The notes under the pieces were generated by a model. It was given only the letters and a program-made list of their open reading frames with translations. It did not search any database and was not told where the DNA came from. The position numbers and the translations under genes were made by a program. A stretch of DNA of 64,000 bases. Origin: Paraburkholderia sartisoli. Its GTDB lineage: Bacteria > Pseudomonadota > Gammaproteobacteria > Burkholderiales > Burkholderiaceae. Position 1 is the stretch's first letter. Each line of letters starts with the position of its first letter. Positions 44,423 through 53,582 of this stretch are shown here, piece by piece. The stretch covers positions 62,001 through 126,000 of the forward strand of contig NZ_FNRQ01000006.1 of the NCBI RefSeq assembly GCF_900107685.1, written 5' to 3'.

Positions 44423-44806
44423 TTGAGCGCACCCGATCCCAACTTGCCGCCACCCATAGGCGACGACGAGGCGAATATCGTCGGCATTCTTCCGGGCGAC
44501 GACCCAGGGTCGGACGTGATGGCCGCCGCAACGCTAGCGGGCGACAAGGCCGTGACAACGGATGGCGACCACATCGGACACATCGCGAGAATCATGCTGG
44601 ACGTCCGACGCGGCCGGATCGCATACGCCGTGCTGTCCGCCGGCGGTTTTTCCGGCATGGGCAACATGCTGCACGCCATTCCATGGGGCGCACTGACATT
44701 GAACGTCGACGAAAAGCGCTTTCTTGTTCATGTCATCGCGGACGAAATCAGGAACGCGCCTGGTTTCGACAAGGACCACTGGCCTTCCGCGGCCGATCCG
44801 CAGTGA
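44423..44806 (+). CDS. PRC-barrel domain protein
   Basis: 127 residues. Starts with TTG, 7 nt behind AGGAG (an upstream TTG at 44396 lacks a site). After an acidic Pro-rich lead, residues about 42-110 are a PRC-barrel: GDKAVTTDGDHIGHIARIML, GRIAYAVLSAGGFSGMGNML, HAIPWGALTLNVDEKRFLVH. PRC barrels bind ligands or RNA, or serve as stress-linked cytoplasmic proteins in this group. Monocistronic. Confidence 0.88.
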   Translation: MSAPDPNLPPPIGDDEANIVGILPGDDPGSDVMAAATLAGDKAVTTDGDHIGHIARIMLDVRRGRIAYAVLSAGGFSGMGNMLHAIPWGALTLNVDEKRFLVHVIADEIRNAPGFDKDHWPSAADPQ

Positions 44807-45087
44807 GCGACAGCGGTGCATCGCCATTTCAAACGCGGGCCGTCCAGGCTGCCGCGATGACATTCGTTGCAAATCCCGCCCACGTCAATCGTCCTGGTAA
44901 TACCAGCGTGTGCGGAGCCGTCTCCCGAAAGCTCCACATATATGACATTACCGTGCGGCCGCCAACGGTCAGGTACACGAATTGCGGATGAAATGACCCA
45001 GGTGGCCTCCTGCCGGAGCCTGGACGCTACCGGACAACGCGTCCGGTGGCGCGTTGAACGAACATCTGACGCAAAAAGAACCAGAAC

Positions 45088-45399
45088 ATGATCACCACCC
45101 AACCATGCACTGCAACACGGGGAACCGGCGGTGATGCCATTACCGTCGCCTTCTATCCCGATACCGGCTGCCTGCGTTTTTCCGACGCGCAAGGCACCTG
45201 TCTGCACGAACTGCTTCCGCCACACTCCTGGTTTGCCGTTTCGTCGTTTGCACGAAACGACCAGGGCGGCGCCGCGCCAGGCCCCCAGACACTTGACATC
45301 CTGCTGATCGAATTTACAACGGGTACGCGCTTTACGAACGCACGTATTCATCAGCGGATAGCATCCGATTTGCTCACGGGTTTCGCCCGGTTCCGGTAA
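45088..45399 (+). CDS. Small unknown protein
   Basis: 103 residues (AITVAFYPDTGCLRFSDAQG, LDILLIEFTTGTRFTNARIH, IASDLLTGFARF). The ribosome site is weak (AAAAAGAACC). Beta-rich; no signal or domain recognised. 281 bp before it hold no convincing gene. Confidence 0.5.
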   Translation: MITTQPCTATRGTGGDAITVAFYPDTGCLRFSDAQGTCLHELLPPHSWFAVSSFARNDQGGAAPGPQTLDILLIEFTTGTRFTNARIHQRIASDLLTGFARFR

Positions 45400-45467
45400 T
45401 TCGCGTTCCGGTGGCGACGTTACAACGCGCGCGCGTTTTGCTTCTGTTAAATTGATCCGGGCGCCCC

Positions 45468-45486
45468 GCGAAGTATGAGACTTCGC
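45468..45486 (+). other. Leader hairpin before DUF1488 gene
   Basis: Perfect stem GCGAAGT / ACTTCGC with a 5-nt loop, 29 bp before the start at 45515. Could be a 5' leader structure or part of a terminator of the preceding gene; no T-tract. Confidence 0.4.
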
Positions 45487-45514
45487 TGGCCAACCGGATG
45501 CCGCGAGGTGTGTC

Positions 45515-45787
45515 ATGGAGACTGTGGAGTTCGAGCCCAGCGTCTCGCCCGATGGACGGACAGTGGTCTTCGTTCTGTCACTTCGGGGGCGGGACCATGA
45601 GTGCGCGGTAACGCGTGAAGCGCTGGAGCAGCATTTCTGGCTGCAGCACGGCGCGACCGAAGCGCGAATCCTCAGAACTTTCGACGACGGCCGCAAACGC
45701 ATTTTCGCCGTCGCGGAAAGAAAACTGCTGGCAAATCCCGGTGGGCGCGTCGTCGTTACCGCAAATGACTTCGGCCCGCGACGCTAG
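45515..45787 (+). CDS. DUF1488-like small protein
   Basis: 90 residues. The pattern FEPSVSPDGRTVVFVLSLRG, CAVTREALEQHFWLQ and RILRTFDDGRKRIFAVAERK matches the DUF1488 layout (protein that reads DG-rich strand, ISREALxxHF, then a helix ending with RI...A..K). GAGGTG site before the ATG. Function unknown. Confidence 0.75.
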   Translation: METVEFEPSVSPDGRTVVFVLSLRGRDHECAVTREALEQHFWLQHGATEARILRTFDDGRKRIFAVAERKLLANPGGRVVVTANDFGPRR

Positions 45788-45835
45788 CCCAATGCGCACT
45801 CGACACGACAGGCACTGCATTCACACCTGCAATGG

Positions 45836-46783
45836 CTAAAGCTTCTTGGCACCCGCAACTGTCTCTAGTGTTTCTGCAGTTGCGGGTCTCGCACGTATCG
45901 CTTCTTTCTGTATTTTCACTGCTGGCGTGATGCCGCCGGCGCTGTGATGCATCGCGCGATGGTAAGCAACCGTCGATACAAGCAACGCTGCAAATACCAC
46001 TGCCAGCAGATAGTGAACAGCCGCGCACGGTTCGCGAACCACACGAAAGTTAAGGCGCGCATCCCACGCCGTGATTCCGTCGCGCTTAAGCAGTACCGCA
46101 TTCAGGATCATGACAAGCGGTTGCGCAACGGGCAGCCCAAACGCAAGGCCGCGCGCCCACACCGAGAAATTACGCGAGAGGTAACGGTCAAATGAAGGCG
46201 CGGCACCATCCGGTTCGACGACGCGAATGCCAAGCAATGCCTTGCCGATGCTGTTCCCGCACGCGGCATAAACCAGTGCGTCGAGGAAGAGCGCAAGCGG
46301 CAGATAAACCATGCCCAGAAAACTCATGTTCATCATGGACGTCGAGTGAAACTGCAGCAGGCGCCAACCCGTCACGGTGTTGATGAACGCCATTGCGTAG
46401 CCGGCAAGGAACGTCCATAACAGCAGGTCGAGCGTCCGCGCGACGTAGCGGCGCCATACGAGCGGTGGCGCCGGTGTGATCGTCGATAGCGTGGTGCTCG
46501 CGGCGACTGACGGTGTCACACCGGCGGGAGATATTGCAGGCGCCGCGCTGGCTAACGATTGCGCTCTTGATGTGGGATCGCTTTGCGTGACCGGCAGCCT
46601 TTCCTTGCCCAGCGCGCTCGCGAAGAGCCACGCGACGGCCCACAGCAAAGCGAGCGGACACATCCCGAGCGCCAGCATCGCGAACAGTGGATCGAGCGTG
46701 TGAACGGCGAAGCCGCAGGCGAATGCCAGCCAGATTGCAGAAGGGACAGCGAGTGTCCTGACCGTCCATGACGTGTATGTCAT
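45836..46783 (-). CDS. RDD-family membrane protein
   Basis: 315 residues. Two N-terminal helices (about 8-58), a 50-residue linker, then the RDD domain: VARTLDLLLWTFLAGYAMAF, YAACGNSIGKALLGIRVVEP, YLSRNFSVWARGLAFGLPVA, and a last helix near 275. RDD proteins are small polytopic membrane proteins, some with Na+/H+ exchange activity. DnaJ-domain gene lies 191 bp upstream on the same strand. Confidence 0.88.
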   Translation of the reverse strand: MTYTSWTVRTLAVPSAIWLAFACGFAVHTLDPLFAMLALGMCPLALLWAVAWLFASALGKERLPVTQSDPTSRAQSLASAAPAISPAGVTPSVAASTTLSTITPAPPLVWRRYVARTLDLLLWTFLAGYAMAFINTVTGWRLLQFHSTSMMNMSFLGMVYLPLALFLDALVYAACGNSIGKALLGIRVVEPDGAAPSFDRYLSRNFSVWARGLAFGLPVAQPLVMILNAVLLKRDGITAWDARLNFRVVREPCAAVHYLLAVVFAALLVSTVAYHRAMHHSAGGITPAVKIQKEAIRARPATAETLETVAGAKKL

Positions 46784-46974
46784 GTCGCCCCCGAGTTCTT
46801 TTCAGATAAATTTTTCTGAACTCTACTGCGGTGCCCAGGGTGCGTCTACAGGCGAGAGTGCGGCACCGCTCAGTTCCGCACAGGCAAGCGATCCTGCATC
46901 GTCGGATCGCGACACACACAACGACCGACGCGACTTCCGTGCGGTGCGCTTTACCCGCCCGTTGATATCTTCGG

Positions 46975-47574
46975 TCAGAACCGCAAGCCGTTCAGGAACT
47001 GATACCACAGCGTACCGAGGCCACCGCCCGGCACATCTGCGTTTGCTTTTGCATTTGCATGGCGCGTGTCGCCATCGGACGTGGCGGTTGCGGCATGCGC
47101 TTCCTCGACCACCGGCGGGGCCTGCCGCGATGCATGCAACGCCACTACGCTGGCCGCGATCTGTGCAGCAAGAGCGGCTTCGCATTGCTGACCGATGAGC
47201 ACGCCGAACACGACGTCGCGATTGTGTCCCTCGTCGGCGAAGCGCATCGCCACGGCAACCCGTTCCGCGTATTCCGCTTCGGCCGCTGCGCGCGCCACCG
47301 CTTCGCGTTCGGCCTGCTCGCGCGCTTCGCGCTCCTGATGCGCTTCCCACGCGCGCATCTGCTCGGCGTACACGGCGTCGTACACCTCGCGCTGCGACAC
47401 GTCGGAGAGGATCGCGTATGCGTTCTTGACGTCCTGAAACGCCATGCGCGCAACCTCTTCGTGTCCGGCGTTGCGGTCTGGGTGCCAGCGCATCGCGGCC
47501 TTCCGGTAAGCCCGCTTGATTTCTTCGCCCGTGGCGCTCGCGTGTACGCCCAGCGTGTCATAGAGGGTTGCCAT
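46975..47574 (-). CDS. DnaJ-domain protein
   Basis: 199 residues. J domain at 1-65 with TLYDTLGVHASATGEEIKRA and the HPD in RWHPDRNAG. A charged helix (AHQEREAREQAEREAVARAA) follows, then a membrane-like or amphipathic stretch (about 115-150) and a Gly-containing end. No zinc-finger or DnaJ C-terminal domain, so it is a class III J protein that would recruit DnaK to a special site. Confidence 0.88.
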   Translation of the reverse strand: MATLYDTLGVHASATGEEIKRAYRKAAMRWHPDRNAGHEEVARMAFQDVKNAYAILSDVSQREVYDAVYAEQMRAWEAHQEREAREQAEREAVARAAAEAEYAERVAVAMRFADEGHNRDVVFGVLIGQQCEAALAAQIAASVVALHASRQAPPVVEEAHAATATSDGDTRHANAKANADVPGGGLGTLWYQFLNGLRF

Positions 47575-47866
47575 TGCCTGTTCGCCTGTCGATCACGTTG
47601 CGAATCATCGTAGCATGTGAAAAATGCACGCCTGTTACAGCGACTGGCGTGTTGCGCGCCAGGCGGCAGCTGCCTGCAAGTTATCCCCACTTTATGTTGG
47701 CAACGTTGTGGACAACCACGCGGGTTACGTTGCAAGTGCATGAGCGGAAACGACTATCGCCCATCGGCGCAAACTCGGGCACGCGGTCTGCGCAACGCAT
47801 TTTTGGCGCGCTATCTTCTGGCGGGACGGGACCGCATCACGCCGGTCGCCACACACGGAGACGCCT

Positions 47867-48265
47867 GTGAGTCACGACATCAAGTTCTGGATGGTCCCGG
47901 CTGCGCCGACGCCGGTCGGACCGTTCTGTCACGCCACCGAATCGGACGGCTGGGTCTTCATCACCGGACAGATGCCGACTTCGCCCGACGACGATCATGC
48001 ACCGTTGCCCGAAGGTGTCGTCGCGCAGACACAACGCGTGATGGACAATCTCGTGCTCGTGCTGCACGGCATGGGGCTCGGACTCGAACACGTCGTGTCG
48101 GCGCGCATCTTCCTCACCGAATTCAAACGCGACTTTGCGCCGATGAACGAGACGTACCGCGCGTATTTCCCGAAGGACGCATTGCCGGCCCGTACGTGTA
48201 TCGGCGTGACAGCGCTCGCGTGCGACGCGCTCGTGGAGATCGATTTCATCGCGCGCAGGCCGTAA
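47867..48265 (+). CDS. RidA-family protein
   Basis: 132 residues. RidA/YjgF pattern: GPFCHATESDGWVFITGQMP, MDNLVLVLHGMGLGLEHVVS, the Arg of RTCIGVTAL that binds the carboxylate, and E244-like Glu in DALVEIDFIA. GTG start, 6 nt behind GGAG. Deaminates reactive enamines/imines. Divergent from the DnaJ gene (292 bp). Confidence 0.92.
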   Translation: MSHDIKFWMVPAAPTPVGPFCHATESDGWVFITGQMPTSPDDDHAPLPEGVVAQTQRVMDNLVLVLHGMGLGLEHVVSARIFLTEFKRDFAPMNETYRAYFPKDALPARTCIGVTALACDALVEIDFIARRP

Positions 48266-48272
48266 GCGTTTC

Positions 48273-48287
48273 GTAACGCAGCGTTAC
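48273..48287 (+). terminator. Short hairpin after ridA-like gene
   Basis: GTAACGC-A-GCGTTAC then CTTTCTC. Perfect dyad with a one-base centre, 7 bp past the stop codon. It is shorter than most terminators. Confidence 0.35.
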
Positions 48288-48381
48288 CTTTCTCGCATCG
48301 CTGTTTCACCTGTGTCGGGCCTCGTCTCATAGACTTCAGTCGTAGTCACGGACAACGCACACGACGTGCAAGGAGAAACAG

Positions 48382-48669
48382 ATGAACAAGAAGATCCTTG
48401 GAGCAATACTGGGTATCGCCGTGCTCGCGGCGTCGTCAGCCGCATCGGCGCATGTCAACGTGGCGATCGGACTCGGCATTCCGGGCCCTGTGGTGTACGC
48501 ACCCGCACCTGTCTACGTGGCGCCCGCACCGGTCGCCGTAGGCTACGGTTACGGCTATGGCGGCTACGATGGCTGGCGCGGGCGTCAGTGGCGCGAACGC
48601 GAATGGCATCAGCGCCAGTGGCATCGTGAAGGTGGACGCGAGCGCCACGGCGGATGGCGCGAACATTGA
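48382..48669 (+). CDS. Small exported Pro/Gly/Tyr-rich protein with Arg/Trp tail
   Basis: 95 residues: signal peptide (MNKKILGAILGIAVLAASSA, cleavage ASA-HV), VNVAIGLGIPGPVVYAPAPV, a GYGYGYGGYDG run and an Arg/Trp/His-rich end (REREWHQRQWHREGG). AAGGAG site before the ATG. Paralogue of 35523-35807; there the tail is acidic/His-rich, here it is basic. Confidence 0.87.
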   Translation: MNKKILGAILGIAVLAASSAASAHVNVAIGLGIPGPVVYAPAPVYVAPAPVAVGYGYGYGGYDGWRGRQWREREWHQRQWHREGGRERHGGWREH

Positions 48670-48993
48670 GTTCAATCCGGCGCTCAGGCCGATGAAATCG
48701 GCGCAAATGTCGGCAATCCGGCCTTTGCGCTTTCTTTTCATCATCGACTGCGTGTAACGCGCTTTATTCCGTTCCCGCTCCGCCTCACCAGTGCAACCGG
48801 CTACTCGATCTGACTTGGCCTGGATTCGTTTCCTGAGTCCGGGCACGACGGTACGCACCGTCGGAAGCGTTTATTCGATCCGTTGTGGAACGCGCATTTG
48901 AAACGATGTCCGGCATACAAAAAGTCCGGTTGCCAGCCTGCTTGTATCTACGCCGGGCTTCGTCAAGCGAAACCGCATCGAATGCTCCCGCTT
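48670..48993. other. 324-bp convergent intergenic region
   Basis: Between two convergent genes. No coding frame of note, no strong hairpin with T-tract seen. Confidence 0.5.
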
Positions 48994-49581
48994 TTACTGC
49001 CGCATCGCCGAATGCGTCGCTGCGGCGATATCGCTCGCCACGGACGCGAGGGCTCGACTGTATGCGTTAGCGACGGCGTCGTAGCCAGGACCGGTAGCAG
49101 ACCCGGATACAACGGAGCGCCCGCCAACTTTTTCTCCCTGCTTCGGAGGACGCACGGACCAGATCACGACCAGCATTACTGTGCCGTCCATTGATGAATC
49201 GAAGCTCTGCACGTCAACCGATACGCGGTATGCGCTTTCGTCCGTACGCTGTGGATACGTGGATACGGCTGCGCCTGGAATCAGCTGTGCGAGATCCGCA
49301 GCGAGCACACGCGGAATCTGGCGCTTCAGGGGCTCGGCCCACCGGGCGAATTCGTCGATCGACACACGGTTCGCGCCCAACCTCGAAACTATCTGCGGTC
49401 GATCGACCAGTTCGGGAACCGAAACCGGATCGAACGCGATAACCACGCGATCCACGGCTTTCGACGGCTCGGCAACCTGAACCGGGTTCAACGTGTAGAA
49501 CTTCGACGCCGGCGATGTCGCGCACCCCGCGAAAAGACCCAGCGCGATCATCGTGAAAAATAACAACGTCGACCTGTTCAT
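48994..49581 (-). CDS. pqiC: PqiC-type lipoprotein
   Basis: 195 residues. Lipobox GLFAGC (Cys20). ABC-type transport auxiliary lipoprotein domain (KFYTLNPV, the ELVDRPQIVSRLGANRVSID segment, WAEPLKRQIPRVLAADLAQL). PqiC docks at the outer membrane and joins PqiB to move phospholipids. ATG overlaps the end of pqiB as ATGA. Confidence 0.9.
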   Translation of the reverse strand: MNRSTLLFFTMIALGLFAGCATSPASKFYTLNPVQVAEPSKAVDRVVIAFDPVSVPELVDRPQIVSRLGANRVSIDEFARWAEPLKRQIPRVLAADLAQLIPGAAVSTYPQRTDESAYRVSVDVQSFDSSMDGTVMLVVIWSVRPPKQGEKVGGRSVVSGSATGPGYDAVANAYSRALASVASDIAAATHSAMRQ

Positions 49582-51206
49582 GGCCTGTCCTCGACCTTGC
49601 CACGAAGAAGTGCCTCCGGATGCCGGTCGAGATAGTCCGCAAGCTCGCGGATCGAGACGGCAGCCCGTGACAGTTCACGCATTGTTTCCGCAGCGCTTTG
49701 CTGCAATGGCGAGTCACTTTGCAACGTGCGATTCGCCGACGTAAGCGCCTCGCGAGCCGCACTCAATGTTGCTTTTGCCTCAGGCGCGACATCTGTGTTG
49801 AGCTTGTTCAGCAGCGTGTCGGCGTCACTGAGTGTTTTGCGCAGGTCCGTGCTGATTCCCTCAAACGGTATCCTGTTCAGCCTCGCGACGAGGCTTGTAA
49901 TAGAGTCCTGCAAGCCCTGCAGATTGCCTGGCACCGTTGGCAGTTGCGGCGTCTTTTCTCTCCAGTCTATGGTTGCCCTGGGCGCGGCGGGGAAGAAGTC
50001 GATCGCGATATACAGCTGTCCGGTAATAAGACTCGCTGTCCTCAACTGCGCCCGCAGCCCTTTCGATACCAGGTAGTCAGCGAACATCCTTCGTTCCGAC
50101 GGCATACCCTCGACGTTGCCGTGCCAGTCGTCGCGTGATACCAGGCGCTCGGGAAAAATGCTGACCTCGACAGGGATACTGAATTCCTTCCTGACAGGAT
50201 CGAAGTGCGAGCGGATCGCCGAAACCTCTCCGATCACTATTCCGCGGAAGTCGATGGGGGCGCCCACGGTCAGGCCGCGCACAGATTCGTTAAAGGTCAG
50301 CACATATTTGTCGACGATTGCGTCATGCCGCTTCATGGCCTCGGCCCGGTCGATAAAAAGCGCGTACCGGTGTTGTGCGTCTGCTTCATTTTTGTCCGTT
50401 GTATCTGGCGGATTCTCGAATGCGAGCCCACCAACCAGAATCGATACGAGTGATTCGGTGTTGATCTTCACGCCGGTTGTATCGAGCGTCACGTCTACGC
50501 CGCTCGCATGCCAGAAGCGCGTGTCATTCGTCACGTACCTGTCATACGGAGCATTGATAAAGACGTGCATGGTCATTCCCGTGCCATCGGCATCCAGCGC
50601 GTAAGAGACGATCTGACCCACCTGAAGGCGCCGGAAGAATACGGGCGAGCCGATATCCAGTGAGCCGATGGTGTCGCTCTTCAGCACGAACTCCCGTCCT
50701 GGTGTCCCCGATGCAAGGACCGGTGGCGACTCGAGACCGGTGAAGTCACGCCGCGCCGTGTGCGACGTGCCGATGTCCATGCCGATGTGAGCACCGGATA
50801 TCAGCGTGCTGATGCCCGATACGGTGCCGCCCGTAATCCGTGGTCGCACCACCCAGAAGCGCGTGTCGTCGACGAGCATGCTCGAGGCACTGCGGGACAT
50901 TTCAGCGCTGGCAAGCACGGTCTTGTGGTCGTCGGAAAGTGTAAGGCTCCTGATTACACCCACATCGACGTTCTTGAACTTGATCTTCGTCTTGCCGGCC
51001 TCGATACCTTCACCCGTGGCAAAGCTGATCGTGATGGTCGGACCTCTTTGCAGGACCGACTGCGCCACCAGCCAGCCGGCCAGCAGCACGGCGACTAGCG
51101 GGACTAACCAGACAAGCCGCATGCGCCACTTCAATGGCGTGACTGAAACCGCGGCCGGAAAATCGGGCGCGGCGAGGTCATCGTTCTGTTCAGGTAACTT
51201 ATTCAC
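49578..51206 (-). CDS. pqiB: PqiB-type MCE protein
   Basis: 542 residues: one N-terminal membrane helix (about 31-50) and three MCE domains (starting near 56, 170 and 285: GPTITISFATGEGIEAGKTK, GSPVFFRRLQVGQIVSYALD, GAPIDFRGIVIGEVSAIRSH), then a coiled C-terminal rod (about 420-530) that forms the needle across the periplasm. GTG start; GTGAATAA overlaps the pqiA stop by 8 bp. Confidence 0.94.
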   Translation of the reverse strand: MNKLPEQNDDLAAPDFPAAVSVTPLKWRMRLVWLVPLVAVLLAGWLVAQSVLQRGPTITISFATGEGIEAGKTKIKFKNVDVGVIRSLTLSDDHKTVLASAEMSRSASSMLVDDTRFWVVRPRITGGTVSGISTLISGAHIGMDIGTSHTARRDFTGLESPPVLASGTPGREFVLKSDTIGSLDIGSPVFFRRLQVGQIVSYALDADGTGMTMHVFINAPYDRYVTNDTRFWHASGVDVTLDTTGVKINTESLVSILVGGLAFENPPDTTDKNEADAQHRYALFIDRAEAMKRHDAIVDKYVLTFNESVRGLTVGAPIDFRGIVIGEVSAIRSHFDPVRKEFSIPVEVSIFPERLVSRDDWHGNVEGMPSERRMFADYLVSKGLRAQLRTASLITGQLYIAIDFFPAAPRATIDWREKTPQLPTVPGNLQGLQDSITSLVARLNRIPFEGISTDLRKTLSDADTLLNKLNTDVAPEAKATLSAAREALTSANRTLQSDSPLQQSAAETMRELSRAAVSIRELADYLDRHPEALLRGKVEDRP

Positions 51207-52479
51207 TGCCTGGCTCCACGGCGTCCCATATGAGTCGTGGATCGAAGGACAACGTGGCGAACATGGTCAGCACGACGACCGCCCCGAACGCAAGCGCCCC
51301 GGGGCCCGCATCGATCGTTGCAATCGAGCCGAATTGCACAAACGCGACCAGAATCGTGATGACGTAGATATCGAGCATCGACCAGCGGCCAACGAACTCC
51401 ACAATCCGGTAGATACGTGTCCGCTCGCGTGGGATGAAAGAAGAGTTCAGCTGGGTACTCCAGGCGAGAAAAGCCAGCGACAGGATTTTGAGCATGGGCA
51501 CCACGATGCTCGCGACGAAGACAATGACTGCAAGCGTCCACGATCCAGCGTTCCAGAGATAGACGACGCCGCTCAATATCGTGTCGGCCTGAACGCCGAA
51601 CAGGGTACTGGTGACCATGACCGGGAGGAGTACGGCCGGGATGTAGAGCACCATGGCCGCGAGAAGGAAGGCCCAGGTGCGTGTGAGGCTGGCGGGTTTT
51701 CTCAGATGCAGCGATGCGCTACAGCGCGGACACTTCCTGGCTGGAACATGGGCGAGGAGCGGGCTGGAGAGCGTGCCGCAGTCTCGACAGGCGAACAAGC
51801 CGGCGCGTGCGGCGGTAGTGCCGGCGACAATAGTCTGGATGGCGCGCGGCATGACACCGTTGCCGCGTGCTGAATCGACACGCGCCCATATTTCACGCGG
51901 ATTAAACTCAGCAGCCGCAGCCGCGAGCAGCACCATCACCGCTCCAAACGCCCAGGTCGCGATGCCTGGGACGACGGTTGCAAAATGCTGAAGTTTGACG
52001 AGCGCAACCAGCATGGCGAGGACGAGCACCTCGATCATTCCCCATGGCGCAACGTGTCGCAACAGACGAAAACCAAGCTCAGGTCGTTGAGGGACATGTC
52101 CAATATGCAACGGCAAGAGCAGACAGATCACGACCGCGATGTTCAGGGAAGGCATCAACAGCGTGGTCACGAGGACCAAACCTGCAATGGGCCACATGCC
52201 ATTCATGTACAGATGTGAAGCTGCCCCGAGAAGCGTCGTTTCAATGAGCGTGCCATTTACCCAGAGTCCGAATATCGGAAAGCAGTTGGCAACCACAAAC
52301 AGGATCGCGGCAGCCAATGTGAATGCCAATGCACGATCGAACGTCGCCGGCGAGCTTTTATAGAGGGCTGCACCACAGCGTCGGCATTTCGCGGTACCGC
52401 CCTGCGGCAATAGCGTCTCCCACTGGAGAAATTCGCATTCGCGACAGGCGATCAACTTCATTTCATTCATTTTCGGCAT
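51199..52479 (-). CDS. pqiA: PqiA-type membrane protein
   Basis: 426 residues, two PqiA units, each a CxxC zinc ribbon and four membrane helices: CRECEFLQWETLLPQGGTAK with CRRC, and later CRDCGTLSSPLL with CPRC. It is the inner membrane partner of PqiB. Start is uncertain: ATG 52479, 52470 or 52461. Downstream of the DUF3313 lipoprotein gene (126 bp). Confidence 0.92.
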   Translation of the reverse strand: MPKMNEMKLIACRECEFLQWETLLPQGGTAKCRRCGAALYKSSPATFDRALAFTLAAAILFVVANCFPIFGLWVNGTLIETTLLGAASHLYMNGMWPIAGLVLVTTLLMPSLNIAVVICLLLPLHIGHVPQRPELGFRLLRHVAPWGMIEVLVLAMLVALVKLQHFATVVPGIATWAFGAVMVLLAAAAAEFNPREIWARVDSARGNGVMPRAIQTIVAGTTAARAGLFACRDCGTLSSPLLAHVPARKCPRCSASLHLRKPASLTRTWAFLLAAMVLYIPAVLLPVMVTSTLFGVQADTILSGVVYLWNAGSWTLAVIVFVASIVVPMLKILSLAFLAWSTQLNSSFIPRERTRIYRIVEFVGRWSMLDIYVITILVAFVQFGSIATIDAGPGALAFGAVVVLTMFATLSFDPRLIWDAVEPGSE

Positions 52480-52605
52480 CCGGTTTCTGACGCACGATTC
52501 CGAAGCCCCTGCTTTTTTGACCTCCGGCTGCGGCTTGCTCGCTGGAGTCGGGCAGCCAGGAACAAACCGCGGTCCTGATGAGTGGGGCATCGGACTCCAG
52601 CCAGA

Positions 52606-53268
52606 TCAATGAAGCTGTGCCACCAGCGCATCGGCTCCCTTGTCGAGGCCAGTCTTTGCAGCACTCAATGAGCCGAAAGCTGCGGGCAGATTCATGGCAT
52701 TCGGATATTGCTTCGACACGTATGCCTTTAGCAGCTGGCCACTCACGCTGTCATAGACTTCCACCGCGTAGGAAACCGAGCCGCTGAATGCGCCCTGCCC
52801 TCCGCGGATCGACTGCACTCCGTTATAGAGATTGCCCGCAAGGTCAAAATGCATGACCTGCCCGACAAGCAATGTCGTGCTTTCGGCACCCGTAAGGGTC
52901 AGCTTGATCCGCAACGTGTTCGGGCCGGCCTGCTTCGCAACGTCGAACCGCTTCGCGAGCCTGTCCGAGAACGTCTTTGCCATGTAGTCGGCAAGCGCTG
53001 CCCTGTCGGCGGCCTTCATGTCGCCAAACTGGTTGTCATGGCCCTGATACACGACCACCGGGTCCAGCACGACCTGCGTGTATCGCGCCCAGACCACAGG
53101 GGCCGTGTATTTGTAGGGCACCTTGCCCGCATCGTCATCCCGGTTCTGCTTCAACTGCGACGAGGAAGAAATGCCCGTGTAAGCGACGGGTTGCACACCC
53201 GCGCATGCCGTGAGGGCCAGTACCACCGTGCCGGTAAAAAGAAGCGGGACGAGTTTGTTCGTGAACAT
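52606..53268 (-). CDS. DUF3313-type lipoprotein
   Basis: 220 residues. Lipobox LALTAC (Cys22). The body fits DUF3313: YTGISSSSQLKQN, YTQVVLDPVVVYQGHD, ADYMAKTFSDRLAKRFDVAK, GGQGAFSGSVSYAVEVYDSV, VSKQYPNAMNLPAAFG. Probably outer-membrane anchored. Ribosome site AAGGAA. First gene of the operon leading into pqiABC and controlled from the palindrome at 53386. Confidence 0.85.
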   Translation of the reverse strand: MFTNKLVPLLFTGTVVLALTACAGVQPVAYTGISSSSQLKQNRDDDAGKVPYKYTAPVVWARYTQVVLDPVVVYQGHDNQFGDMKAADRAALADYMAKTFSDRLAKRFDVAKQAGPNTLRIKLTLTGAESTTLLVGQVMHFDLAGNLYNGVQSIRGGQGAFSGSVSYAVEVYDSVSGQLLKAYVSKQYPNAMNLPAAFGSLSAAKTGLDKGADALVAQLH

Positions 53269-53385
53269 TGCGTGTTCCTTGAAGGGCAAATTGAGTGCCG
53301 GGTGAGCGCCAGCTGAGTGCCGGGCGGCGTCCAGTTCAGGCGAGAACCAGTCAGGCCGAACAGTAGCATCGCCATAACTGGATGT

Positions 53386-53403
53386 AAACCGTCTAGACGG
53401 TTT
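53386..53403. promoter_or_regulatory. Perfect 18-bp palindrome, TetR operator
   Basis: AAACCGTCTAGACGGTTT, perfectly symmetric, between the DUF3313-pqiABC operon and the divergent TetR gene. TetR repressors bind such sites. Confidence 0.85.
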
Positions 53404-53582
53404 GTTTGTTGCCCAGTCGGGGAGGTACAATTCCATCCTTGAAGGCGAACGGTTTCACGCCACCCGTTTGCGAGGCCGCGTGCCGAACCGGTTTACTTCA
53501 ACGAATTACTTGCACAACACCATCACGGCGCGGCAGCCATCGAGGCTGCACCCCAATCGTCGCGACGTCATCAAAATCGATA

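Noticed and set aside
44840..45010. Minus-strand frame reading YLTVGGRTVMSYMWSFRE
   Set aside because: Protein-like look, but only about 50 codons from a GTG, no ribosome site, and an upstream stop; not supported enough.
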